A DNA stretch of 64,000 nucleotides from Gracilaria domingensis (taxonomy: Eukaryota > Rhodophyta > Florideophyceae > Gracilariales > Gracilariaceae). Both the position numbers and the translations under genes were made by a program. Below, piece by piece: positions 42,345 through 54,000 of this stretch. The stretch covers positions 1 to 64,000 of the forward strand of contig VCMS01000125.1 in the NCBI GenBank assembly GCA_022539475.1, read 5' to 3'. The notes under the pieces were generated by a model. It searched no databases, had not been told where the DNA came from, and worked only from the letters and a program-made list of their open reading frames with translations. How positions within the stretch are numbered: position 1 is the first letter of the stretch; each line of letters starts with the position of its first letter.

Positions 42345-45300
42345 TCAAACTTCTATGTGGATCACTCCACCGGCTTCGCGGAACCTCTCGTGCTTCACTC
42401 GCGCAAGTGGCTTATTCAGCATGTCGGCAACCATGGAATCTGTCGGGCAGTAGAACAGTACAATCGACTTGGCCTGCAGAGCTTCTCGAGTGAAGTGGAA
42501 CCGAATCTCAATGTGTTTGGTTCTCCTGTTTACCACTCCATTTCGAGCAAGTTCAATGCTGCCCTGGTTGTCAACATACATGGGAGTTGGTTCAACCAGC
42601 AGCTTTACAGACCCCTCTGCTTCCATGCCAATCACACTGCCAATGCCGTTGCAAAGTCGCCTAAGCCAGATCGCCTCCTTGGTGCCAGAGCACAAGCTCA
42701 CGTACTCAGCCTCCGCACTCGACAGAGCAACTACCTCCTGTTGACGAGACGACCACGACACAGCACCACCGCACATCATGAACAAGTATCCACTAGTGGA
42801 CTTGCGGTTGGCAACATCGCCAGCCCAGTCAGAGCCCACATAGCCGTGCAGTTGCAAATCGGTGCTGGAGCCATACGTCAACCCGAACGTGGTAGTGCCA
42901 TTGAGGTAGCGAAGAACACGCTTGACCGCCTTCCAGTGAGTGTTTCCCGGGTTCTCAACATACTTGGCCAGCTTAGCCACAGCACATGAGATGTCCGGAC
43001 GAGTTCCCACAGAGAGATACATGAGGCAGCCAATCGCCTGACGATACGGTACATGCGTGAGCACTTCCTCGTCAACAGACAAGTCCACACCGCACTCCAT
43101 AGGAGCGTAAACGGGTTTCGACAGCTGCATGCCAAATCGTTCCAGGACCTTGTTCGTGTACGCTGACTGCGTCAAGTACAGCTCTCGCGTTGTTCTGTCT
43201 CGATGGATTTCAAATCCAAGAACCATGCGAGCTTCTTTGAGGTCCTTCATGCGGAAACGACTTGACAGCTCTGCCTTCACACGTTCCACGGTTTTCATGC
43301 TCGGACTCGCAATCAGCAAGTCGTCAACATACAGAGCAATGATAACCAAGAAACCCAGTATGATCCCGGTGTAGACACACTCGTCTGCGTCATTCGGCTT
43401 GAGGTGCATTTCACCAACAAGGAAGGCGTATATCTTGGCGTGCCACTGTCTTGGTGCTTGTCTAAGCCCATAGATTGCTTTCTTCAATCGGCACACCAAG
43501 TCCTCCTTTCCCTGGTGTGTGAACCCCATTGGCTGCTCCACGTACACTGTCTCGTCAAGGTCACCGTTCAGAAAGGCAGTCTTCGCGTCCATCTGGTGCA
43601 AGTGAAAGTTTCGTACGGCAGTCACAGACAAGATCATTCTGATGGATGTGAACTTCACCACAGGTGCATAAGTCTCTGAGAAGTCCACACCCTCGATCTG
43701 CAGGAAGCCTCTTGCAACCACACGAGCCTTGTAACGCACTGTCGGTTCACCAGATGACGAAGCCTCATACTTCTGCACATACACCCACTTGGACGAAATC
43801 ACGTTGCTGTCTGCTGGCCTTGGCACTGGATCCCACGTGTCGTGCTCCATCAACGATTGATACACACTCTTCATCGCCTTCTTCCAAGCTTCGGAATCAG
43901 AACGTGACACTGGTTCACCGTACGACGAAGGAGTATCATCACTGGCTGTAAGGAAAGCACTGGCACCACGCCACCATGAGGATGTCGTCTTTCTCTGACG
44001 TGTGGATCTACGAAGGGGCTGCGTCTCTGTCACTCCCGGCTCATCATGTGTGTCTGGTGTGGTGTATTCATCCGTACTGGCATTCGTGGTACTCTCGTGA
44101 GAGGCTGGTGCAGAAGGGTCATCTTCAGAATCATCGGCGGATGTGTCGGAGGTTGGGGCTTCAGCAGATCCCGAATTGTCAACCAAGTCGATATCCGCAT
44201 AATCCTCGTCTTCAGAGTGCTCGTCACTTTCTGTTGCAGAGCACTCGTCAAACCTCACATCTCGTGACACAATCACCTTCTTCTTCTGGCTGTCCCACAA
44301 CTTGTATCCGTGGGAGCCTGAAGTGTACCCAATGAAGATGGCTTCCACTGCACGCTCTTCCAGCTTCTTCAACTTGTGATCAACCACCTTGTACCAGCAA
44401 CGGCTACCAAACACACGCAGATTGCTCAGATCAGGCTTCTGGCCATGCCACAGCTCAAACGGAGTCACGTCACTCGGAAGCGCTTTGCAGGTCACTCTGT
44501 TGCGCACATACACAGAAACATTCAGAGCCTCAGCCCAAAAGCTTTTTGGCACATTCTTGTGATGCAACATCGACCTGACCAAGTCCATGAGTGTGCGATT
44601 GAACCTCTCGGCAAGCCCGTTTTGCTGTGGATTTTAAGGCACAGTTCGCTGATGCTCAATACCGTACTGCTCCAGTTTCTCGGAGAACCGATTGGACAGG
44701 TACGTACCACCGTTGTCTGTGCGCAAAGCACGCAGCACACTTTTACGAGCGGTGATAGTTAGCACCTTCCTGCCCATCTGGTTCTCCACAAACCTGAGCC
44801 ACTTGATGAACATCCGGAACACCTCATCCTTCGTCTTGAGCATGTACAGAAAGCAGTAACGACTGTGGTCATCGATGAATGTGACAAAGTAGTGAGAGCC
44901 TCCCAAGGACTTCACGTTCACTGGACCCGAAATATCAGAGTGTACCAGGTCCAGTACGTGTTCACCTCGTTCCCCCCCTTGCTTGGGAGTCGGAGCACGG
45001 GTTGCTTTGCCCACTACACATGAGCCACACACATCCACCTTCTGAGCCACGTCCACATTCAGACCTGACACAACGCCATTTCGAGCCATCTGCTTGATGC
45101 CTTCCACATTCACATGAACCATTCGAGCATGCCAAAGAGACAAGTCTGACACAAGCGCACTGTCCGTGTCCGTGAGCTGATCTGCAGCAGTGCAAAGGTA
45201 GTACAGGTCTTTGACGCGTCGCCCGACGGCAACCACTTTTGACCCCTTGTACACATATACCTTTTCTTTGTCAAACAATACCGTGCAGCCCAGATCACAA

Positions 45301-45549
45301 ATCTGTGACACAGACAACAATTGGTACCATAAGTTGGGCACGTGTACCACCTGCTTTAGCTGGCACTTACGCTTGGACCCTTCAACAGTCAGATCGAGCT
45401 CCACACTTCCGTGACCAACAGACTGCAACTTGGAATCATTGCCGATACTCACACCCGACGACACCTTTGTCTCGTACGTTTGGAACATTGAGTCATCACA
45501 AGTCATGTGCGCAGTAGCTCCAGAGTCAACAATCCAGTCACTGTTAGTG
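42345..45549 (-). pseudogene. Copia-A A5 pol, 5'-truncated, one nonsense codon
   Basis: Minus-strand copia-A protease (VDSGATAHM), GAG-pre-integrase, integrase, RT (YVDD intact) and RNase H. The only interruption noticed is TAA at 44634-44636 in the integrase, where the intact copies read PYNPQQNG (TAC to TAA). The sequence stops abruptly at 45549, just upstream of the protease motif, and joins gypsy-2. Gag, leader and 5' LTR are gone. It is close in sequence to A4. Confidence 0.85.
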
Positions 45550-46852
45550 TTAGGTACACATCATCAAGGAGCAGGACCAACCGGATCCCGCCCCGCAGGC
45601 GGAAAACGCCGAACATTTGGGATAGAGGCCGTCCCCAACTGTATGATTGCGGAGGGTCTTCCAGAACCAAGTGGTACAAGTATGGACAATTACCCATTGG
45701 TTACAGGGGAGGAGAGCCTCACGAGTGGCACCGAACCAATATTCTTTCTCAAGCATAGTAACTATTAAGTAAACGTCACCCTCGGGTTTACTTCTAACCA
45801 CTTGGTACCATGCGTCACTGTCCTAGACACCGGGGCAGGACCTAATCTGTTGAATGCCAAACTACTAACTAACCGACAACGTGATAAGCTTCGGCCGTGT
45901 ACACTAACTAACCCACTGGTGAACGCTAACAATAGACCACTAACTGTCATGGGAGCGCTTACCATAATGGTATTGATCGACACCATGAAGGTCCGAGTTG
46001 GCTTCATAGTGGTCAACCAATTGGCAACAGACTGTATCCTGGGGACAACTTTTATAGATCAGCACGTCAGGGCAATTTTCCCACGCTCCAAGACGGTAGT
46101 GTTCCACAATGGTCCCCGTATCGCCATTATTGGTAACCACAAAGGTGCCCCTACGACGGAGAAGTGCATCAGGCACCAACCGGTTCCGGAAAACACACTT
46201 TCCAACAAAGTGCGACTGGCAAAGGCGGTTACTATACCACCGATGAACCACTTGGTAGTGAAGGTAACACGACAACAACCCGGCCTGTTATCCATTCAGA
46301 ACCATTCACGGCTGGCCGAGCGACATATGACTTTTATGGCAAGTGGCATAGTCGATAATATACCGACGAAACCGTTTCAGGTCTACCTCAGTAATTTCAG
46401 CAACCGTCCGGTCAAGTTGCCAAAGCACACCATAATTGGTCTGGCCCTATCGGCCCCTCGTACGATCTTTATGATTACACCACAATGGACCCACGATGTC
46501 GGGAATGCTAAGGAGGGGGAAGGCAGCGCCAATTCGCTGCAAACAGACCATGTGGTGCAGCAATTAGCCAAGCGAGAAGACCAGAAATTGGAGCTCGATC
46601 CAGTTACCAATTGAAAAACGGAGGTGAATGTAGGTCTAGAAGGAGAAGAGCTTAGAGCTCGGATCCTTGGACTCTTGGATCCATTTAGTACCTTGTGGTC
46701 TGGAAAGCTGGGAGCCATTAAGGCCACTCCGCATAGGATTGACCTCAAACCGGACTCCCGTCCCATCCACCAATAGCCATACCGCGCGGGACATAAGGCC
46801 CGAGAGGTAGAGCTAGAGGAGGTGGAGCGAATGCTCCGTGAGAGGATGATAG
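45550..46852 (+). pseudogene. Gypsy-2 pol, first part (protease to start of RT)
   Basis: Ty3/gypsy pol on the plus strand. The protease motif VLDTGAGPNLLNAK lies near 45830. Next come a linker with NAKEGEGSA (as in gypsy-1 pol) and the RT entry HRIDLKPDSRPIHQ, PYRAGHKARE and EVERMLRERMI. In-frame stops are at 46612-46614 and 46774-46776. It is cut at 46852 by gypsy-1, and the same frame resumes at 58801 (EVVNSEWASPVV) once one GATAG copy is removed. No gag or 5' LTR precedes it: at 45549/45550 it joins copia-A directly. Confidence 0.85.
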
Positions 46853-47826
46853 TGTGGGGCAAACTCGGAAGAGTGAAACCCACCAGACTGTCCGAAGGTC
46901 CGCTCTCGTGAGAGATGGCAGACCAGTGACAGAGCCCTCTGTACCACCGTAACTCGGTTGTGAGGCCGAAGTGGCAACTGGCTATACCTACAGAGGTGAT
47001 AGGCCACGTGGTGAGGAAACGATGAGAAACTCCAGAGATGGGGTCGTATCGGCAACGATGAAACACGACCAACGACAGGTGTAGTCCCGAGAGGGAAAGC
47101 AACAGAAAACAACAACCAAACAACACCCACACGCGACGGGTAGGGCCTCCTCGGCACTGTGCCCGGAGCGGGGCGAGATCCTCCAACGGTAATGCACGGG
47201 TTTCCGTAAACACGGCAAAACTCTATACAGAGTCGGATCACTTCGTAATCTAGTCCTATACCTCCTCGGTACGACCCTCAGGTCCCGACATCAACGACAG
47301 ATGTTCCTCAAAGGTACCGAGAGGGTAGGACCACCGTAACCAGACGTGGCTATACTCGCGAGAGTGATAACCCACGTAGGCGGTTGGCGCCAGAGCCTCA
47401 CTCGTGTAGAGTCCACTCAGGAGAGCGCTACTCGACAAAGAGTTCACTTAGAAGTGCTCGGGTTGACTTTACAAAGGTGCTCGCGACGACGAGGTCGAGC
47501 TCACCTAAGTAGGTCTAAACTAACTATGTACACGTGGTGCACACCCGCAGGGGTCCGTACACGTGGCTAGCCCAGTGTCAGGCACCTCAGGTGCACTACC
47601 TATTGTCCCGTAATATGCACACACACGGTGATGTAGTACACGCGTCCACCTAGCGGTATTGGCCAGCAATGGCAACCCTGATTACAGGTAACTGTGGGAA
47701 AGCCATTCCAAAAGTAACCGCCAAAATTGGGTCCAACTCATAACTCTTCGAGTGCATCCTCGTATCACTCCCCTGAGTATATGAGGCGCATCATCCTGAT
47801 AACCACGCAAAATGCGTTGCTCTACA
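46853..47826 (-). repeat. 3' LTR of gypsy-1 (974 bp)
   Basis: Plus-strand TGTGGGGCAAAC...TTGCTCTACA. It is the same as 57822-58795 except for about five substitutions between about 46950 and 47100. Short frames inside are not supported as genes. Confidence 0.92.
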
Positions 47827-47839
47827 TCTCCCCCTCCTT
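47827..47839 (-). other. Polypurine tract of gypsy-1
   Basis: The minus-strand AAGGAGGGGGAGA immediately precedes the 3' LTR start (TGTAGAGC). Confidence 0.8.
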
Positions 47840-48016
47840 AGAGCCGAGAACGACTTCGAGGCTGAAGTTTTGTGCGAAACGCAAGTACGTAAATACGTCA
47901 CAATCAAGAGCGGTACCAACTCCTCGGTTTCTATACCTCGCAAGCGCGAAACACACTCAAGCGAACAGAGTATTCAAGTATCCGAACTCGATCACAGTAC
48001 ATCATCTGTCATTCCG

Positions 48017-49759
48017 ATGAACCCGAATCAGTTTCCTCATCACCCGACGGGTCAGGCGAGCGCGTCGAACTACCCTCAGCCGGGTTCTGCGACGGCTCCA
48101 CTGCCTCAGCCTCAACCGATGGTCCCGGTGAACGTTCCGTTATGGAATTCAGCGCAAGCGATGCCGCTGATGGCGAACCAAGCTGGTTGGATATCGAGGG
48201 AATCTCTCGCAGTACGCGATCCACTCCGTGATGGGTTTGCGTTCAGCCGTGCACCGTGGTTTCATCCGGTAGCTGTTAACGATGACACTCTCCTGGAGTC
48301 GTATGCCGAAAACGGCTTCCTACCGGGCGGTCTGCCGTTAGCGGTAGTGCAATCCCCAGAATGGAAAGTTCGTATAGCGATCGACCCGATGCTCCTCCGG
48401 TACGATACCCGCGAGGGTGAGAACCTGAACACCGCGCGCGCGGAACACGCGAAGTTGGCGTACAAGAGACTCAGTCGAGTGCACCTCGAGCACCTGGTTC
48501 CACCGTCATATGGGTTCGATACTCCGTTCTACCGTACTTTCGGTAAAGTCCGATATGGAGACAACTTGGCGACGTTCGACCATGCGCGGTACGCTGGCGA
48601 TGGCCCGACCACATCGAGTTTGATGTTGTGCTGGAATCGGCCCATACTCCGAGCGGAGTTCCGTTATCTTCGCAAGAACGCTTCCCAGGGTGGGTTCGTC
48701 AACCGCATTCGGTTTGAGCGGAAAGCTCGTTCCCGTCATGGGTATCTGATTCCGTACCCGAATATCGAGACCGAGAGGTACAGACCGCAGGCCTTTGTTG
48801 GACGGTTCCCTCCTCTACCAGATTGGTGGCGTGATGTGGAGGTACCCAAAGGGTGTTTTGCAGAACTGCCTCCGTGCTTGAGTTACAGCGGCTCCCGATT
48901 GATCAGCGATCCGCGTTCAGGATGGTGGGGTCTGGTAGCCGGCGAGTGGGCGGCACGCGTAGCAGCGTTTCTCCTCTGGGAGGCTTACGACAACTACCGT
49001 GTTTGGTATATTCCGCCGATGCTTCGCAGCATTATCCGCTCGCTGGATTTGCACACTCCCTTGGGGTCCGAAGAGAACGTGGATGAGATCCATTACATCT
49101 TGGATGTTATCGATGGAGTCGATTGGGAAACGGTGCCCCGTTCGCAGCGTGGGAAAGGTCCTCGTCGTCACTACGACCGCTCACCCGGTAGGAGGCATCC
49201 CACCGCAGGAGATTTCGTGTATTACGACCCATGGGAGGGTACGATGACGACTAGCGCATATGCCGAGTGGGCAGCGAACCAGCCACGGTCGATTCCAGAC
49301 AGTCACCCCGTTGGGTTCATGTTCAGTGACAACTGGGTCGCCCCAGTAGATCTGGATGATCCGAACATGGATACCGGTGGAGAGGCGGCGGGAGCACTCG
49401 TCGAGATGGACCAGGAGTTGGTGAACGACCTACCGGCGGCGAATCAGGTGTTGCACGCCAGCGGCGGGGTACCCCAGGCTCCTGTGGGTTGGAATGTTCC
49501 GACTCAAGCGAGTGTTCCGGTGGTGGGTCCGGCCCCTGTAGCGGCTACCGTTCCTTCGGTCCTTCCGGCCCCGACAGCTCCGGTCGCTCCGGGAGATTCT
49601 CCGGCGAACATCGCGATGTTGCGCGCCAGTCTCCAGAACGCTGGAATTATCGTGCCCGATCATCTCACCACTATGGCAGGGATACTGGCTTACGCCGTTC
49701 CGCACCCTTCGCAGGGTCCCTCCGGTAGCGGCGGTGCCGGTCCCTCATCGGGGGTGTAA
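48017..49759 (+). CDS. Antisense ORF of gypsy-1 (580 aa, unknown function)
   Basis: I do not recognise the family. It is a full-length open frame on the strand opposite gag-pol, between the chromodomain ORF and the 3' LTR. I chose ATG 48017 (MNPNQF); the frame is open to 47870 but without an upstream ATG. Visible: a Pro/Gln-rich N-terminus (1-50); a central, probably folded part (60-400) with many W/Y/R residues, including PDWWRD (268-273), LPPCLSYSGS (284-293), EWAARVAAFLLW (310-321) and WYIPP (330-334); an acidic stretch; and a Pro/Ala/Val-rich then Gly/Ser-rich tail. No zinc finger, signal peptide or clear membrane segment is seen. A decayed relative lies at 61968-64000. It could be an RNA- or capsid-related accessory protein; this is inference only. 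Confidence 0.7.
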   Translation: MNPNQFPHHPTGQASASNYPQPGSATAPLPQPQPMVPVNVPLWNSAQAMPLMANQAGWISRESLAVRDPLRDGFAFSRAPWFHPVAVNDDTLLESYAENGFLPGGLPLAVVQSPEWKVRIAIDPMLLRYDTREGENLNTARAEHAKLAYKRLSRVHLEHLVPPSYGFDTPFYRTFGKVRYGDNLATFDHARYAGDGPTTSSLMLCWNRPILRAEFRYLRKNASQGGFVNRIRFERKARSRHGYLIPYPNIETERYRPQAFVGRFPPLPDWWRDVEVPKGCFAELPPCLSYSGSRLISDPRSGWWGLVAGEWAARVAAFLLWEAYDNYRVWYIPPMLRSIIRSLDLHTPLGSEENVDEIHYILDVIDGVDWETVPRSQRGKGPRRHYDRSPGRRHPTAGDFVYYDPWEGTMTTSAYAEWAANQPRSIPDSHPVGFMFSDNWVAPVDLDDPNMDTGGEAAGALVEMDQELVNDLPAANQVLHASGGVPQAPVGWNVPTQASVPVVGPAPVAATVPSVLPAPTAPVAPGDSPANIAMLRASLQNAGIIVPDHLTTMAGILAYAVPHPSQGPSGSGGAGPSSGV

Positions 49760-50128
49760 GATGACCAGCAGGGCTGGAGGACTTGGTCCTTAGTATAAGA
49801 TAGAAACAGTAAAACCATCTAGTGGTAACTTTCCCTTCACCCTTTTGCCTGTTCTCCACGAACTTGATCGATCTCCGATTACTTCTTCACTCACACTGTG
49901 TTCAAGTGTACTTCACTTCTTTGGTGTTTCTTCTACTCTAACCGTTTTAAATCGGTACAACCGGCATTTCGGTATGCTCTTCTTTCTTTCTTCTCACTTC
50001 CTCTAGTTAAGTCTTCACCGCTTCATTGGTCTTCTTCCTTCATTCATCCCCACACAAAAGGGGTCAACTCTCCATTCTGAGTCTTCCGCATCGCGGTATA
50101 GTTGAAAGCTCCTCACCGGGAACGGTTC
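49760..50128. other. Spacer between the antisense ORF and the chromodomain ORF of gypsy-1
   Basis: The tail-to-tail gap between two converging frames. It is T/C-rich on the plus strand. I see no hairpin or gene that I can support; 3' processing signals for both transcripts might lie here. Confidence 0.4.
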
Positions 50129-50482
50129 TTATCCCACCTGGGCTTGGTCCAGGTTGGACGGCAAGGCTGACCGAGTGCGACGGTGGTATGAAACGATCTT
50201 CGACCTAGGTAGGTGCTCGACCGGCTCCATGGTGTTCTCCTCGGCGGAGTAGCCATACCATCGCACTTGGTACAGTACCGTCCCATCGGGGTCTACAACA
50301 TGACGTACGATACGTTCGATCACGTATTCCTGCGGATACACCTCGGTGTTTGACTGCTCTCCTTCACCCATTGTGGTTTCGTACTTTCGAGGGTGGCGAG
50401 GTGGTGGCCGGCTAACCTCTAGAGGGGTTCCTCTTGGACTTAACCAGTCACGACTCACTAGGAGTTCCTCGCTGCGCGACAA
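50129..50482 (-). CDS. Chromodomain ORF of gypsy-1 (up to 117 aa)
   Basis: Contains a chromodomain: YVIERIVRHVVDPDG, then VLYQVRWYGYSAEENTMEP and EHLPRSKIV, with the aromatic/acidic pattern of the fold (Y, W, Y, E). In chromoviruses this module sits at the C-terminus of integrase and steers integration to particular chromatin. Here it lies 580 bp beyond the pol stop in a separate frame. The frame opens at a TTG; the first ATG is at 50371 (MGEGEQ). It may be reached by splicing, by readthrough/frameshift, or be translated separately; the sequence does not decide. Gypsy-2 has the same module at 61539. Confidence 0.8.
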   Translation of the reverse strand: MSRSEELLVSRDWLSPRGTPLEVSRPPPRHPRKYETTMGEGEQSNTEVYPQEYVIERIVRHVVDPDGTVLYQVRWYGYSAEENTMEPVEHLPRSKIVSYHRRTRSALPSNLDQAQVG

Positions 50483-51064
50483 CTACAACTTACGCCAAAA
50501 GCGTCCAATCTTCAACCTGAAAGGTTCTTCTTGAAGTACTCTCCTTCTTGAGTCTGACGAGCTTCGGCTCGTTTTGGTTGAGCTTCCAACCGTCCAACGG
50601 TAGCTTCGGGATTCTGAGCTCCCTCTTGCTATCCAGAAGGATCGTCCGTGCGACGGAGAACGGGCAGGGTCTCGCTCGTGCGCCATGGAGGCGGATTGAC
50701 CAATCACGGTGCATATCGCGGCCTTCTGGTTGGCCAGGCGATGGCACGTGTGAGCCACGAGTTACCCTAACAGGTGTCCGTTCGCCTACGGTTGGCGACC
50801 GTACATCGTGCACCGTGCACGTGTGGTACTCGCGCACGCGACTTACTGTCAGCCGTTCCCCGCGTCGGCGGTGCTTTTCATACGTCACCACGTCACACAA
50901 CGTGTTACTCTCCACTTGGGTGTGTCATGAGTCCTCTGCCACGCGGCGTGTGTGCACCATCGACGGTTTCCAAACTCGTACTTCGTACTTCACCTTTCCA
51001 AGGTTGTTTTCCCAAATAATACGCGGGTAAGTACGACTTCTCGTTTCCTCATACCACGGCGTGG
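50483..51064 (-). other. Region between pol stop and chromodomain ORF in gypsy-1
   Basis: It holds open but unrecognised minus frames (e.g. 50490-50915, basic, Arg-rich) that resemble no known domain. It might be an intron, a linker of a longer pol, or degraded coding sequence. I call no gene. Confidence 0.4.
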
Positions 51065-54000
51065 TTAACACCGGTCGGTAACATTGAGCTGATCTACCGC
51101 TTGCGGCTCTGCGTTCTCCGGGAAGCCCGGGTCTACAGATACTGTCTTCTCCGCTCTGCGGGTGGTGACCTCACTCAGTTGTGGTGTTCCCGACGGGGTT
51201 ACGTTATCCACAGCGGTGTGTACCCCCTGGGTGGGTCGTGTCGTTTCCAGCGCATTGCTCAACGAACTCGACGGAGTATCACCACGAGGTACAGCGCCTC
51301 GGCGCACCACAACGCTATCGGTAGGGACCGCGAGATTGGTGGCGGTACCTTGCGACAGAGTGTGACCGTGCGACGCCGGTGTAACGGGTTCCGTACTTTC
51401 CTCCCCCTCCTTAGGCGGTGGCACGGGAGCCACGACGTCCGGTGGGGGGTCAACTCTAGTTGAGTTTTCCTCTTCGTCTCCCGCAACGGGTTGTGCTACC
51501 CGCGTGGGTGATTCTGACTTGGGTAGATCCGATAAGCCGCGATCAGGGCGGAGAGTCGCAGGGCGCGAAGATACGACCTGTTCGTCCCCTGTAGCTTCAC
51601 CCAGTTGGGTGTTAACGTGAACGTAGGGTGGTGGTGCCAGCGCGACACGGTCTAACGATATCCGTTCGTGGAGATTATTGATATCCAATACTACGGTATC
51701 GTCCGTGACGGAAATAACCTTGTAGGGTCCTTCCGCGATAGGCGAGAGCTTGTGGCGGCGTTCCTTCTCCGGATTATAGTATTCTTTGCGGAGAAATACC
51801 ATATCGTCTGGTTTGACCTTTGGTAATGGGGTCTTAACCTTCGCATCGAAGTTGCGCTTATAAGCGGCCTGCGCCTTATCCATCGCTGTGCGAGCGACCG
51901 GTACCATTTTGGTTAACCAATCCTTCCAAGCGTTCCTGTATAACCCAACAGACGGGTACGTAGAAATCGTTTCTTGAGCCTCGATTGCAACCGGTGGCGG
52001 TACTCTTGACAATACCAACTCAAAAGGTGCTAGCTTCGTTACCCGGTGGACTTGGGTGTTGTACGCATACGTAATAGCGTCCGTATACAAATCCCAATCC
52101 TTAGGATGATCTGCCACATAAGATCTTAATGCATTCAGCATGGTACGGTTAAATCGTTCTACCTGACCATTTGTTTGGGGGTGGTAGGTGGTCGTAAATA
52201 AATTCTTGACACTCAAGATCCGACAGACGTCCTGGAAAAACTTCGACGTGAACTGTGAACCGTTATCTGATAATAGATGAACCGGTGGACCGTACACAAA
52301 GACACAGTGGGTGACAAAAGCTTGTGCAACCACGGTGGCCGTAATCCGTTTCAGCGGGACTGTCCGTACCAACTTAGAGAACCGATCGGTGATAACCAGA
52401 AGGTATCGATTACCTCTTGCGGTTCTGATCAATTCACCTAAGATATCGATAGCGATAAACTCCAAAGGAGACCGTGCTGGGAACAGCGTTAACTTCTTCG
52501 AGTACTTACAAAGTTTCACGTTATTCTTAGCGCACTCGGTGCAAGAGCGTCGTACTGCGTAGCAGTCTAATGCCATTGACGGCCAGTAAAAATCCCTACG
52601 CAGGGTCAAGTATAGTTTTCGACCTCCTGGGTGGGCTCCTACCTTCACATAGTGTGTCATTACCAACACACGGTTTTGCAGCGAGTATGGGACCACAATT
52701 TGGGTATACGCTTCGACCAACCTAACCAGGTACCCCTGATCGTTAACCTGAAAAGGTATACGATCTCCTCCATTGAGACGAGCGCGAATTCGCGTACAAA
52801 ACTCATCCGTTTGCTGTTCTCGGATCATCTCCTCGGGAGTGATGGGTACAAAAGATCCAGTCAAGGGATCCAACTTCTCAGAAGTGAGCAGGATGTCGTC
52901 ACAGATGTCATCCGACAAGGATTCGACCCAACCTGCTTGTTCTTCCACCATAAAGCATGGTATGTCCAGATCGTCAACTGGTGCCGCTTCTGCATCTGTC
53001 CCCAAGCGGGAGAGTGCATCTGCCTGCAGATTCAACGTTCCTTTTTTGTACGTAACTGTGAAATCGAACTCCGATAACCTCAAGCGCCAACGCATCAAGC
53101 GTCCTGATGGTTCCGAGATTTCCATGAGCCATCGGAGAGATGAGTGGTCCGTATGTACCGTAAAATGGTTGCCCATAAGATATGGCCTCAGTGTAGTTAG
53201 AGCCCATACAACGGCTAAGCACTCTTTCTCCGAAACTGAGTAGTTACGTTCGTGTACGTTCAAGGATCGCGACCAGTATCCAATTGGATGTCTCACGCCG
53301 TCTTCCGTGACCTGAAACAGGGCGCAACCAACCTGGTGTGCACTGGCGTCAGTGTCTACTTCGAATGGAAGTCCTAGCTTAGGCAAAGCCAAGATTGGCG
53401 GTGACGTTACTGCGTCAATTAATGCCGAAAAGGCAGACGCTTCCGCGTCGCCTAGGGGTTCCAGTTGAACTGGTTGACCTTTTCTCAAAAGGTGGTTAAG
53501 GGGGGTCGCAATATCTGCGAAGTTCGGGACAAAACGCCGATATACATTACAAAGACCCAGAAAACTGCGGAGTTCCGTTTGTGTCGTAGGGTGTTTCGCT
53601 TCCTTCAGCGACTTCACGCGAACTGCGTCAACTGAGAGCTGTCCAGGTCGAATGATATGCCCTAGGTATTTGACAGAATCTGTGAAGAACTCGCACTTCT
53701 TGAGTTTCAGCGTAATGCCCGCGTCCCTGAGGACTCTCATGACGTCCCGGACGTGTGTTAAGTGGTCATCAAGGTTATCGGAGAACACGATGATATCGTC
53801 AAGATACACCAAGCAGGTCTTCCACTTGAATCGAGCCAAGAGGATATCGATAGCACGTTGAAACGTAGCCGGTGCGTTGGTTAATCCGAACGGCATTCGC
53901 TTAAACCGGTACAAACCTTGGTGGCACACAAAAGCAGTTTTGTCCTTATCCTTTTCACGGATCGGAACTTGCCAGTATCCCCAATTGGCATCCAAGGCGG

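Noticed and set aside
46383-47213. 276-aa minus frame across gypsy-2 pol and the gypsy-1 LTR
   Set aside because: It spans an insertion junction, so it cannot be a gene older than the insertion; the LTR part is copied at 57721-58182 only because the LTR is duplicated.
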